DNA of 64,000 nt from the NCBI RefSeq assembly GCF_003435815.1, contig NZ_QTUV01000001.1:1-64000 (forward strand). The letters run 5' to 3'. The notes under the pieces are model-generated. The model did not search any database. It was given only the letters and a program-made list of their open reading frames with translations, and was not told where the DNA came from. Positions 1 to 8,685 of the stretch are shown here, piece by piece. The number at the start of each line of letters is the position of its first letter. Positions within the stretch are counted from its first letter, which is position 1. A program made the translations under genes and the position numbers. Source of the stretch: Dorea sp. AM10-31. Lineage in GTDB: Bacteria > Bacillota > Clostridia > Lachnospirales > Lachnospiraceae.

Positions 1-4
1 CTTT

Positions 5-56
5 GTTGTCTTCCGTGTGACATCTACGCTTCTCAGGTGTGTCTCACGCGACAACT
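5..56. other. Imperfect long hairpin at the left edge
   Basis: Outer arms GTTGTC (5-10) and GACAAC (51-56) are perfectly complementary, and inner CGTG/CACG and GACA/TGTC pairs extend the stem. There is no coding frame. Together with the folded block at 200-378 it could be the left subterminal hairpin of an IS200/IS605-type element, but the window edge hides what lies to the left. It could equally be an unrelated hairpin. The stretch 57-199 is very A+T-rich and holds no gene; a weak promoter-like TTTTAT-17-TACAAT can be read near 145-175. Confidence 0.35.
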
Positions 57-199
57 ATATTAGAATAACACCGAAGGTCGGAATTGTCAACAATGTTTTT
101 ATATTTTCTGCAATTTAGATATTTAATACAATTAACCTGTTATTTTTTATGTTTTTGTGTCATTTTATACAATTTAGTAAAGACCAGTAAAACAATTCA

Positions 200-378
200 A
201 GTCGAACGTTCGTGAGACTTGGCGCGTGATTCTGGTCAGCAAAGCTGACATATTCCTATCAGAATCACTGCGCATCCTCGCGGAGCGTTTATCTCAGTCG
301 GAGATTGGACTCCCACTGCGACGAATTTGCATTTACTCACCACCTAAAAGAGGTGGGAATCTTCTCGACTGAGATAAA
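200..378 (+). ncRNA. Structured block resembling an IS605/TnpB right end (omega RNA-like)
   Basis: Seen: a nested hairpin GTGATTCTG (226-234)/CAGAATCAC (260-268) enclosing GTCAGC (235-240)/GCTGAC (244-249); a 13-bp perfect long-range pair TTTATCTCAGTCG (288-300)/CGACTGAGATAAA (366-378); a 6-bp hairpin CCACCT (340-345)/AGGTGG (351-356); and an alternative TCCCAC (311-316)/GTGGGA (353-358) pairing that would make a pseudoknot. TnpB guide RNAs are known to combine stacked hairpins, a pseudoknot and a 3' end at the element's right end, so an orphan omega RNA or a MITE derived from IS200/IS605 is the best guess. No tnpB is present here, so the call rests on architecture only. Confidence 0.42.
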
Positions 379-408
379 TTTGAATAACTTTATTGCTGCA
401 AGAACATA

Positions 409-462
409 ATAAAAAGAAACTGTCGCTTCGCAATTTTCCAATCGCAAAACAACAGTTTTCTA
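409..462 (-). terminator. Rho-independent terminator of the creatininase operon
   Basis: On the minus strand an AAACTGT ... ACAGTTT stem with a long loop is followed by CTTTTT. It lies just downstream of the stop codon at 484. Confidence 0.6.
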
Positions 463-483
463 CTTTTACTTATATTTAGATAC

Positions 484-1239
484 TTATAATTCTATCTTTT
501 TCATTTCCTCCAAGAAATCACGGATATAAGATACTGCGAGATCTAATGCCTGCTGTCCCAGTTCAGCTGATGATTCTTTCGGATCAAAAGGTCCAAACCA
601 ACCGCTTGGAGCAATTTCCTTCGTATCTCTAACAAGACGTACAATACCGCCCTTGAAATTTACTGCCTGGATATATGCAGCCTTCATATTTTCAGTTGGA
701 TCCTGTGCATTGATCGGTTGACTCAGTTCAAGATCAACAGACTCCGGACAAATTGCCATCATTGCAGATGTTTCCAGTACGTCACCGTGGCCGCCTTCAA
801 ACTTCTTATCTAACTGTGCAACCAGACTCCACCAGTCAACGCTGGCACATACACCGCCCTTATGATATACCTCTAAAGCCGCACGGTCGATAGAAGGTGT
901 GTTTCCGCCATGACCATTTAAAACTACAAAACGTTTTGCTCCGTGCTGCATAAGAGAATCCATAATGCCATGAAGTACGAGGTAAAGTCCTTCATATCCA
1001 ATATTGATGCTTCCTTCAAAACTTAAATGATATGGACATACACCATACGGAACTGTTGGAGCTATAATGACATTTTCGATGTCCTCCACATGATCCGCCA
1101 GATATGTCGGAACCATGAAGTCTGTTCCGAGTGCACTCTGTGTACCGTGTTGCTCCGTGCTTCCTACCGGGATTACAACAATCGGATCTTTCTTGAAGGC
1201 TTCTTTTGCCTGTGCTGTAGTTAATTTTGCAAGATACAT
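484..1239 (-). CDS. Creatininase-family amidohydrolase
   Basis: A 251-residue protein of the creatininase/creatinine amidohydrolase family (metal-dependent cleavage of C-N bonds in cyclic or linear amides). Seen: STEQHG...GTD near residues 27-40 supplies the Glu, His and Asp metal ligands, NGHGGN near 108-113 supplies another His, and GGHGDVLETS near 149-158 holds the conserved His/Glu. The start is the ATG at 1239, with AGGAGG eight bases upstream; the longer frame to 1281 would run into the symporter gene. It follows the symporter remnant by 19 bp, so transport and hydrolysis of one substrate were probably linked. The family also includes MftE-type peptidases, and the true substrate cannot be read from sequence. 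Confidence 0.85.
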   Translation of the reverse strand: MYLAKLTTAQAKEAFKKDPIVVIPVGSTEQHGTQSALGTDFMVPTYLADHVEDIENVIIAPTVPYGVCPYHLSFEGSINIGYEGLYLVLHGIMDSLMQHGAKRFVVLNGHGGNTPSIDRAALEVYHKGGVCASVDWWSLVAQLDKKFEGGHGDVLETSAMMAICPESVDLELSQPINAQDPTENMKAAYIQAVNFKGGIVRLVRDTKEIAPSGWFGPFDPKESSAELGQQALDLAVSYIRDFLEEMKKIEL

Positions 1240-1258
1240 TTTCATTTCCTCCTTTATA

Positions 1259-2277
1259 CTACACCGCAAAATGACGCTCAATTGCTTCTTGCGGTGGTGT
1301 TTTTGTGAATTTGCTTACAACAACCATTACAATTGATGAAATGATTGTTGTCGGGAACAATGCATGGAATCCAAACGCAAATGCTTTTATAGTTGGATTC
1401 AACGTGAAGAGTAACAGTGATATTACACCTACTACTACCGCTGCAATCGCTCCTTGTGCAGTTGCTTTCTTCCAGTAAATACCAAATAGAATCGGCACTA
1501 CAAAAATTGCCATTTCCGAGAACGCAAACAGGTTAATTTCGAAAATACTGCCTGGCTGGAATACGCCGAAACAAATTACGATAATATCGATCAGAATAGT
1601 TACTACTTTCGAAAGCTTCATTACACTCTCATCTGTTGCTTTTTTATTGATGAGTTTCTGATAAATGTCACGCGTAACCGCACCGGTTTTCGTTACTAAT
1701 ATACCATCAATAGTAGACATACCGGCAGCTACAATTCCAGCAATGAAAATAGAAGCTAAAAACGGATTCAGACCTCTCTGCAAAATCATCGGAACAATCT
1801 GATCTGCTTTCTCGATATTCTGGATCGTAGCAATTCCATTTACACCGGTCCACTCAATCAAAGTTGCAGAGAAGAACATACCGGCTGTACCGAGAAGTAT
1901 TGCTTTAAACATTGTCTTATGATCCTTCATTGCAAAGAATTTTGTAAATAGATGTGGCTGTCCCATTGTAAAGAAAGACCACAATACAATATTGGATACA
2001 TAATATGCCCAAGGCATATAGCCATTGGCACCCGGAAATGCAAGATAAGCTTCATTCATACTCTGAAGTGTATGATTGATATTGCCAAAGCCTCCTCCCA
2101 TTACATACAATAGAAACAATAAAAGTTACAATTGCTGTTGCGATCATCAAGGAACCCTGGATTACGTCCGTCATCATAGCGTCCTGCATACCAACCAATA
2201 AATGCCATAATTCCAAGATAAAGTACCAGCACCGTATAGAAAGGGCCTGGTGAAGGCTGAATTGCTGCTCCGTTCAT
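1259..2277 (-). pseudogene. Sodium:solute symporter (SSS family), broken
   Basis: Translation from the ATG at 2277 (good AGGAGGAG site) gives a first membrane segment ending FIGWYAG, then the frame changes and jumps straight to MTDVIQGSLMIATAIV, a stretch normally about 130-150 residues further on. The junction lies at or just before GGTATGCAGG, which reads as WYAG in one frame and GMQD in the other. A second frame change near 2105-2112 leads into the intact C-terminal 285 residues (GGGFGN..., about eight membrane segments). An internal deletion plus a frameshift therefore separate three reading frames. The remaining long ORF (from TTG at 2119) has no ribosome site. The protein should be non-functional unless the second shift is a sequencing error. 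Confidence 0.8.
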
Positions 2278-2279
2278 AA

Positions 2280-2527
2280 TTACTTCTCCTCCTCATCATA
2301 GGTGTGATATTCTTTTCGCTTCATACACATGCGATAATACTTGATGATCAATGCAAATGTAATCGCAGTGTGAATAAACCATCCATACAGGAACAACGGA
2401 CCCCCGCCAAATGAAGGGATGTATGTTTCACTGTAAAAGAATGGAAATGGAATCATAATGATCACGAACATAAATAAAAAAATAATCAGCCAGGTTCGTT
2501 CGAAGTGCTCTTCAAACTGTTTTTCAT
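2280..2527 (-). pseudogene. Small membrane partner of SSS symporter, frameshifted near the start
   Basis: The frame ending at 2280 encodes a small two-helix protein (WLIIFLFMFVIIMIPFPFFY, then LFLYGWFIHTAITFALIIKY, and a charged tail), like the small proteins encoded just upstream of SSS symporters. The only ATG with a good Shine-Dalgarno (AGGAGG at 2536-2541, ATG at 2527) is one base out of frame and stops after 13 codons. One more A in the AAAAA run would give MKKQFEEHFERTW and join the frames. Translation from the internal ATG at 2471 without a ribosome site cannot be excluded. Decay here fits the broken symporter downstream. Confidence 0.65.
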
Positions 2528-2649
2528 AGCCTTGTCCTCCTCTTTCCTTTTTGGTACTTATAAATTTTCTTTTAGTTAAGTATATACTTTACTTTCTATT
2601 TTTCATTATACATGTTATAATAGATTTGTAAAGTCATCACTTATATTTT

Positions 2650-2673
2650 GTAAAATATCACGAAACATTTTAC
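2650..2673. promoter_or_regulatory. Inverted repeat, possible RpiR operator
   Basis: GTAAAAT (2650-2656) and ATTTTAC (2667-2673) are perfect inverted arms with a 10-base spacer. They sit in the A+T-rich divergent region between the symporter genes and the rpiR-type regulator, 23 bases before the regulator ATG. The function is inferred from position only. Confidence 0.35.
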
Positions 2674-2695
2674 TGTAAAAGCGAAAGGAAACTAT

Positions 2696-3538
2696 ATGGA
2701 CATTTTAGAACATATTCAGGAATTATATCCGACACTTACAAAAAAACAAAAAACAATCGCAGATTACCTGATTGCCAACCCAGAAGAAATAAGCTACATC
2801 ACTCTGGCTCAGCTCAGTCAGCAGACACGATCCTCCGAATTGACACTTCTTCGTTTTTGCCAGAAACTGGGCTGTTCCACATTTGTTGGCTTGAAAGAAC
2901 AATTCCGTGATTATACACAGAAGATGATTCGAATCGCATCCTCTTCCACTTATTTCGTTCCAGAATTAGAAGCTGGCAAAGCACCCGAGCGCGAACGAAT
3001 GCTCTTAGAAATCTGTAGCCAGGAAGTGAGTGCCTTTTCCGAGTTTATCTCTGATTTGCCTATGGATACCATTCTGGCAGCTTCTGATAAGATTCGACGC
3101 AGTAATCGTATTTTTATCTTTGCACATGATATATCGAAAGTGCCTGGAGAATTTTTAAAATTGCGACTCTTAATCTTGTATTACAACGTCATTCTGATTG
3201 ACCTGTCCGATTTGGAGCAAACACAGAAAACATTACGAAAACTTACAGAGGGAGATCTTGTAATTTTATTCTCTTTCCCGCGCTACTATTTTCCGATAGG
3301 AAATATTGCAAAAAAAGCTTCCGAATCCGGTGTCCCGATTTTAACGATCACCGACAGCGATGCTTCCCCGGCTGCATGCCACAGTGATTTGCTCCTTATT
3401 TGCCCTACTTCCACAGAAATGTTTTATAATTCAATGACAATTCCAATTGCCATGCTGAATATCCTGGCATCCTGTCTCGTCATTGACAGCATTTCTCCGT
3501 CCGAACGACAGAATTTTATAAATACATTATCTTCCTAG
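2696..3538 (+). CDS. MurR/RpiR-family transcriptional regulator
   Basis: A 280-residue regulator. The N-terminal RpiR helix-turn-helix covers about residues 5-80 (LTKKQKTIADYLIANPEEI, then TLLRFCQKLGC), and a SIS sugar-phosphate-type domain covers about 105-260 (IFIFAHDIS, VILFSFPRYY, ILTITDSDASP). Such proteins bind DNA as dimers and sense phosphorylated sugars or amino sugars. AAAGGA lies upstream of the ATG. It is divergent from the symporter/creatininase genes and probably controlled them, or the convergent iadA-malic enzyme pair. The ligand is unknown. Confidence 0.85.
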   Translation: MDILEHIQELYPTLTKKQKTIADYLIANPEEISYITLAQLSQQTRSSELTLLRFCQKLGCSTFVGLKEQFRDYTQKMIRIASSSTYFVPELEAGKAPERERMLLEICSQEVSAFSEFISDLPMDTILAASDKIRRSNRIFIFAHDISKVPGEFLKLRLLILYYNVILIDLSDLEQTQKTLRKLTEGDLVILFSFPRYYFPIGNIAKKASESGVPILTITDSDASPAACHSDLLLICPTSTEMFYNSMTIPIAMLNILASCLVIDSISPSERQNFINTLSS

Positions 3539-3540
3539 TA

Positions 3541-3586
3541 AAAACAGGAGATACGGATTTTCCTATCCATATCTCCTGTTTTTTGT
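3541..3586. terminator. Bidirectional terminator between convergent genes
   Basis: AACAGGAGATA and TATCTCCTGTT form an 11-bp stem, with a T6 run on the plus strand and an A-run on the other side, so it can serve both the regulator and iadA. Confidence 0.8.
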
Positions 3587-3604
3587 TTACGCTATTAATT
3601 TCTA

Positions 3605-4744
3605 TTATTTTTCATAAGTTCCTTTTTGAAGGATTTCCTTGTTTTTCATGAGAATACGACCACCTGCTATAAAAGTATCCAGCTCCATATTCTGATCAAA
3701 CAGGAGAACATCTCCATCTGCTCCTTCTTTTATCCATCCCTTTTTCGGAAGCAGATCCAGCCCCTCAGCCACATGGCTTGTCATATAAGGTAATGCATCC
3801 TCAAGCTTCATTCCAAGCTCTTTCACCATATATTTTAATTCTTTATAAAGTGCATCTACACTGGACACTCCAATTTCTAAAAGGGTTCCATCTTCCGCAT
3901 AGTGAGACCAGCTTCCATGTCCATCCGAACTCATCGTAATATGTTCAGTAGGAATTCCTCTTTTCCTTGCTTCCAGAACATAACTTCCCGGAGAAGAATG
4001 CATGCCACAAGTCAAATCTACATATCCGCCTCTTCTTAAAAATTCATATCCATCCTCCAACAGATGTTCATTTCGATTTACATGTGTTGGTCTGAAAATG
4101 CGAGTAGGAATAGACGTTTTCTCCAACGCACGGAATACCGGTTGTAATCCAGCCTCATCGTCTCCCATATGCAACACAACAATCCCCGGTTTCCCGCTGA
4201 GCATACCGGCAACTCTTACTTTGCTTGCGATCTGGATCAGTTCCTCTTCTGTCACATTCGGTGCACGATGATCGGAAATAGCAAGCTTCACACCGAGTAT
4301 CTCGTCGATGAATACAATGTCTCGATCAACTTCTCCGGTAATTGTCGGATTCGGATAGCCATAAGCTCCCGTAAGCATATATGCACTTACGCCTTCCTCG
4401 CAAAGAGCCTTGGTTTTTGCATAAAGATTCTCCACACTTCTTGTAATTCCATCTGTTCCCAGAAGCCCTATGACTGTAGTTATACCATTTTCCACTAACT
4501 CAGAGAGCTGTAATTCCGGTGTTCTCGTATGAAAGCTTCCTTCTCCGCCTCCACCGGTAATATGTACATGCTGATCAATAAACCCTGGCGTCAGCATCTT
4601 TCCTTCGGCATCTAACACTTCACATTCAACTGGAAGCGAACCAATTTCATCCTGAATCTTTTCAATTTTTCCTCCGCAGATCAAAACATCCTTTTTCCCC
4701 AGGTATTCTGGTGCGTATACCTCTGCATTTTTTACTAATAACAT
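3605..4744 (-). CDS. iadA: Isoaspartyl dipeptidase (peptidase family M38)
   Basis: A 379-residue beta-aspartyl dipeptidase of the amidohydrolase superfamily, which cleaves isoaspartyl dipeptides formed by protein ageing. Seen: the DQHVHITGGGGE metal site near residues 57-68, a Lys in GVKLAISDHR near 152-160 that fits the carbamylated bridging lysine, and a MSSDGHGS motif with the catalytic Asp near 280. The start is the ATG at 4744 with AGAGG eight bases upstream; the in-frame TTG at 4750 is badly placed. It lies 20 bp after the malic enzyme gene, so the two are probably co-transcribed, turning isoaspartyl peptides and malate toward central metabolism (inference). Confidence 0.9.
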   Translation of the reverse strand: MLLVKNAEVYAPEYLGKKDVLICGGKIEKIQDEIGSLPVECEVLDAEGKMLTPGFIDQHVHITGGGGEGSFHTRTPELQLSELVENGITTVIGLLGTDGITRSVENLYAKTKALCEEGVSAYMLTGAYGYPNPTITGEVDRDIVFIDEILGVKLAISDHRAPNVTEEELIQIASKVRVAGMLSGKPGIVVLHMGDDEAGLQPVFRALEKTSIPTRIFRPTHVNRNEHLLEDGYEFLRRGGYVDLTCGMHSSPGSYVLEARKRGIPTEHITMSSDGHGSWSHYAEDGTLLEIGVSSVDALYKELKYMVKELGMKLEDALPYMTSHVAEGLDLLPKKGWIKEGADGDVLLFDQNMELDTFIAGGRILMKNKEILQKGTYEK

Positions 4745-4764
4745 AACCAATTCCTCTTTCGCAA

Positions 4765-5949
4765 TTATTCTGCTTTTTTCAACTTAGAAACTCCGGTCTC
4801 TATTGCTGTTTTTGCAACTTCTCTTGCCACATTATCAGCAACTCTTTCATCAAAAGCACCCGGTATAATATAATCTTCTGTCAGTTCTTCCGGCTTGATA
4901 ATGTCTGCAATTGCTTTCACTGCGGCTATCTTCATCTCTTCCGTAATATCGGTTGCTCTTGCATCAAGCGCACCTCTGAAAATTCCAGGGAATACAAGCA
5001 CATTGTTGATCTGATTCGGGAAATCGGATCTTCCGGTTGCAACAACTTTGGCTCCGCCTTTCTTGGCTTCATCCGGCATAATCTCCGGTGTTGGATTCGC
5101 CATTGCAAATACAACCGCATCTTTTGCCATTGTACTTACCATCTCTGCTGTAACTATGTTCGGAGCAGATACACCAACAAATACATCTCTACCCTGCATT
5201 GCAGTTTTTAAATCTCCATGAATCTGTTCTTTATTTGTCTTTTCTGCCATCTCTTTCTGTGCAGGATTCATCCATTCTTCACCGACTGCAAGGATTCCGT
5301 TCCTATCAACAAGGACAATATCACCGACTCCCAGCTCTAATAATAATTTACAGATAGAAATTCCTGCAGATCCGGCACCATTGATGACTACTTTTGCTTC
5401 TGAAAATTCTTTTCCGACATATTTCAAAGCATTCGTAAGACCTGCGGATACAACGATCGCTGTTCCGTGCTGATCGTCATGGAATACCGGAATATCCAGT
5501 TCTTCTTTTAATCTTCTCTCGATTTCAAAGCATCTCGGTGCGGAAATATCTTCCAGATTGATTCCACCGAATGTAGGAGCAAGACGTTTAACAGTCTCCA
5601 CGATCTCATCTGTGTCTTTCGTATCCAGACAGATTGGAAATGCATCAATTCCTGCAAATTCTTTGAACAAAATGGATTTTCCTTCCATAACCGGCATTGC
5701 CGCTTCCGGGCCGATATCTCCCAGTCCCAGAACTGCCGTCCCATCAGATACAACTGCTACGAGATTTCCTTTTGCTGTATATCTGTACACTTCTGATTTA
5801 TCATCTCTGATCTTCCGGCAAGGTTCTGCAACACCCGGAGTATACGCCGTACTAAGATCATCTCTTGTCTTTACCGCTACTTTTGATGTGACACTGATTT
5901 TTCCTTTGTGTTCTTCGTGCATTTTTAATGCCATCTCATTGTAATTCAT
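4765..5949 (-). CDS. NAD(P)-dependent malic enzyme
   Basis: A 394-residue malic enzyme (malate to pyruvate plus CO2 with NAD(P)H) of the short bacterial type. Seen: YTPGVAEPC near residue 36, the metal/substrate region EDISAPRCFEIE, FHDDQHGTA, and the dinucleotide fold VINGAGSAGISI near 190. The start is the ATG at 5949 preceded by AAAGGAG; the longer frame to 5994 has no such site. It is first in a two-gene run with iadA. Cofactor preference (NAD or NADP) cannot be decided by eye. Confidence 0.93.
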   Translation of the reverse strand: MNYNEMALKMHEEHKGKISVTSKVAVKTRDDLSTAYTPGVAEPCRKIRDDKSEVYRYTAKGNLVAVVSDGTAVLGLGDIGPEAAMPVMEGKSILFKEFAGIDAFPICLDTKDTDEIVETVKRLAPTFGGINLEDISAPRCFEIERRLKEELDIPVFHDDQHGTAIVVSAGLTNALKYVGKEFSEAKVVINGAGSAGISICKLLLELGVGDIVLVDRNGILAVGEEWMNPAQKEMAEKTNKEQIHGDLKTAMQGRDVFVGVSAPNIVTAEMVSTMAKDAVVFAMANPTPEIMPDEAKKGGAKVVATGRSDFPNQINNVLVFPGIFRGALDARATDITEEMKIAAVKAIADIIKPEELTEDYIIPGAFDERVADNVAREVAKTAIETGVSKLKKAE

Positions 5950-6020
5950 ATTTGTGCTATCTCCTTTATCGATCCGTTTTCTATCCACAAGCATACCACT
6001 TCATAGACTAAAAAGAAAGG

Positions 6021-6063
6021 GAAAAGAAGGACGGCTACTGCAATTTGTACAATAACCGTCCTT
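6021..6063 (-). terminator. Terminator downstream of leuS
   Basis: On the minus strand AAGGACGG ... CCGTCCTT (8 bp, 6027-6034/6056-6063) is followed by CTTTTC and further T-rich sequence. It separates leuS from the malic enzyme gene. Confidence 0.7.
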
Positions 6064-6109
6064 GTCTTATCTGTAATTCTCTTATATATAATGTTAAAGT
6101 TAAAAAATA

Positions 6110-6151
6110 CCATACGAATTGTTCCGTACTTCGTACTCCCACAATTCTATT
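6110..6151 (-). repeat. Dispersed 42-bp hairpin repeat, copy 1
   Basis: It matches 39318-39359 at 36 of 42 positions and all six differences are transitions. On the minus strand GAATTGT/ACAATTC encloses GTAC-GAA-GTAC. It starts at the leuS stop codon and is followed by a T6 run (TATTTTTT), so this copy may act as a terminator. Confidence 0.7.
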
Positions 6152-6152
6152 A

Positions 6153-8582
6153 TTATTTCATTACAATATTAATGATCTTCTTCGGTACATAGATCTCTTT
6201 GATGATATTTCCGGTCAGTTTGTCTGCAATTGCTTCTTTTCCTGCTGTAATCGCTTCTTCTTTGCTGCTTTCTGCTGCAATAGAGATAACTGCTCTTGTC
6301 TTACCATTGATCTGTACAGGTACCTGGATTTCATCATCTTTCATGGCTTCTTCATCGTATGTTGGCCATCCGGCTTTGAATACACTGCCTTCATGACCTA
6401 ACTGCTCCCAAACTTCTTCTGCGATATGAGGTGCAAATGGTGAAAGCAGTACTGCCATTGTAGATAATGTCTCTGTATCGATTCCGCCTGCTTTTTTCGC
6501 AATCTCGATCAGTTTGTTATTATGCTCCATAAATCCGGAAATCGCTGTATTCAGGCTGAAGCTTTCCAGACGGGTTGTGATATCTTTTGCAAGCTTATGA
6601 CGTTCTTTGATCATCTCTTTGGTAGCTTCGATGTTTGCATCTTTGCTGTCCATAACCAGATTCCAGAATCTCTTCAGGAAACGGTTTACTCCGTCAATAC
6701 CGCGGTCATCCCACTCAGCATCTAACTCCGGTGGTCCTACAAAAAGTTCATACATTCTCAGGGAATCGCATCCGTAATCTCTTACAAGATCGTCAGGAGA
6801 TACAACATTTCCCTTGGATTTACTCATCTTGATACCGTTCTTACCTGTGATCATTCCCTGGTTGAACAATTTGTGGAATGGCTCATCAAAGTCAATCACT
6901 CCAATATCACAAAGGAATTTGGTATAGAAACGGGAGTATAAAAGATGCAGTACCGCATGTTCTACACCACCGATATACATATCTACCGGAAGCATTGCGT
7001 CTGCTTTCTCTCTGGATACTAATTCCTTATCGTTATGGTTATCTACATATCTCAAGAAATACCATGAAGATCCGGCCCACTGTGGCATTGTATTTGTCTC
7101 TCTCTTCGCATCAGCGCCACACTGCGGGCATTTACAATTTACCCACTCATCAATTGCAGCAAGCGGAGATTCTCCTGTTCCTGTCGGCTCGTAGGACTCT
7201 ACATCCGGCAGACGTAACGGCAGTTCTTCTTCCGGTACCGGAACATTGCCACATTTTGGACAGTGTACGATCGGGATTGGTTCTCCCCAGTATCTTTGAC
7301 GTGAGAATACCCAGTCACGCAGTTTGTAATTAACAGTAGCTCGACCAATTCCACGTTCTTCGATAATGTGTGGTGCTTCTTTTTTCAGTACAGAAGATTC
7401 CATACCATTCCACTCACCGGAATTAATCATTGTTCCGGAAGCTTCTGTGTATGCTTCTGTCATATTTTCAATTTCTTTTCCGTCTTTTGCGATAACCTGG
7501 ATGATCGGGATGCCGAATTTTGTTGCAAATTCAAAGTCACGGTCATCGTGAGCCGGTACACACATGATTGCTCCTGTACCATAATCTGCAAGTACATAAT
7601 CAGATAACCAGATTGGTGTCTTCTCGCCATTTAACGGGTTGATCGCATAACTTCCTGTAAATACACCTGTCTTTTCCTTATCCTGCATACGGTCTACATT
7701 AGACTTCATGGATGCATCGTAAATATACTTCTCAACTTCTTCTCTTGTCTCATCTGTAGCCAGGCTCTTTGCAAGTTCATGCTCCGGAGCCAGTACCATA
7801 AAGGTTGCTCCATATAATGTATCTGGTCTGGTTGTATATACTGTGATCTTTTCTTCTCTTCCTTCTACCGGGAAGTCAACTTCTGCACCATAAGATTTAC
7901 CGATCCAGTCTGTCTGCATCTTCTTAACTTTCTCAGGCCAGTCTAATTTGTCCAGATCATTTAAAAGTCGGTCTGCATATGCTGTGATTTTTAACATCCA
8001 CTGCCGCAGATTCTTCTTGGTAACTTCTGCTCCGCAGCGTTCACATTTACCATTTACAACTTCTTCGTTTGCAAGACCTGTCTTGCAGGACGGGCACCAG
8101 TTGATTGGGAACTCTTTCTCATATGCAAGGCCCTCTTTGAACATCTTCACGAAAATCCATTGTGTCCACTTATAGAAATTCGGATCTGTTGTATTTACTT
8201 CACGATCCCAGTCATATAAAGCTGCGATCTCGTTGATCTGTCTCTTGATATTTTTAATATTTGCTTCTGTGGAAATAGACGGATGTACACCCATCTTAAT
8301 TGCATAGTTCTCAGCCGGAAGTCCGAATGCATCCCATCCCATCGGATGAATGATGTAATAGCCCTGCTGCAATTTATAACGGCTCCATACATCAGAGATT
8401 ACATAACCTCTCCAGTGTCCTACATGAAGTCCATTTCCTGATGGATATGGGAACATATCCAGACAATAATATTTCTCTCTTTTGCTTCCGTCATCGTTCG
8501 TTGTCACATTGACCGGGTTCTTTTCCCAGTTTTCGCGCCATTTTTTCTCGATTGCCTTATGATTATAAGGGATCTTTGACAT
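6153..8582 (-). CDS. leuS: Leucyl-tRNA synthetase
   Basis: An 809-residue class I aminoacyl-tRNA synthetase charging tRNA-Leu, with the usual bacterial length. Seen: a HIGH-type HVGH in GNGLHVGHWRGY near residues 50-60, two CxxC zinc-type pairs (CPSC...CERC near 163-182; CPKCGNVP), the editing domain between, DWVFSRQRYWGEPIPIVHCP, and KMSKSKGN near residue 590. The ATG at 8582 has GGAGGAA upstream. The gene is preceded by a T-box leader and its own promoter, so expression responds to uncharged tRNA-Leu. Confidence 0.97.
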   Translation of the reverse strand: MSKIPYNHKAIEKKWRENWEKNPVNVTTNDDGSKREKYYCLDMFPYPSGNGLHVGHWRGYVISDVWSRYKLQQGYYIIHPMGWDAFGLPAENYAIKMGVHPSISTEANIKNIKRQINEIAALYDWDREVNTTDPNFYKWTQWIFVKMFKEGLAYEKEFPINWCPSCKTGLANEEVVNGKCERCGAEVTKKNLRQWMLKITAYADRLLNDLDKLDWPEKVKKMQTDWIGKSYGAEVDFPVEGREEKITVYTTRPDTLYGATFMVLAPEHELAKSLATDETREEVEKYIYDASMKSNVDRMQDKEKTGVFTGSYAINPLNGEKTPIWLSDYVLADYGTGAIMCVPAHDDRDFEFATKFGIPIIQVIAKDGKEIENMTEAYTEASGTMINSGEWNGMESSVLKKEAPHIIEERGIGRATVNYKLRDWVFSRQRYWGEPIPIVHCPKCGNVPVPEEELPLRLPDVESYEPTGTGESPLAAIDEWVNCKCPQCGADAKRETNTMPQWAGSSWYFLRYVDNHNDKELVSREKADAMLPVDMYIGGVEHAVLHLLYSRFYTKFLCDIGVIDFDEPFHKLFNQGMITGKNGIKMSKSKGNVVSPDDLVRDYGCDSLRMYELFVGPPELDAEWDDRGIDGVNRFLKRFWNLVMDSKDANIEATKEMIKERHKLAKDITTRLESFSLNTAISGFMEHNNKLIEIAKKAGGIDTETLSTMAVLLSPFAPHIAEEVWEQLGHEGSVFKAGWPTYDEEAMKDDEIQVPVQINGKTRAVISIAAESSKEEAITAGKEAIADKLTGNIIKEIYVPKKIINIVMK

Positions 8583-8685
8583 CTTTCCATTCCTCCTGTT
8601 TTCTAAATAACTTTTTATGTTTGATTTCCACCTTCAGAGCCTGCCGGAGGCTTTTTGTATAATAGAAACTGAAATTCTTATTATA

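Noticed and set aside
8650..8670. Plus-strand terminator-like hairpin AGCCT...AGGCT plus T5
   Set aside because: No plus-strand gene lies upstream; it falls between the T-box terminator and leuS.
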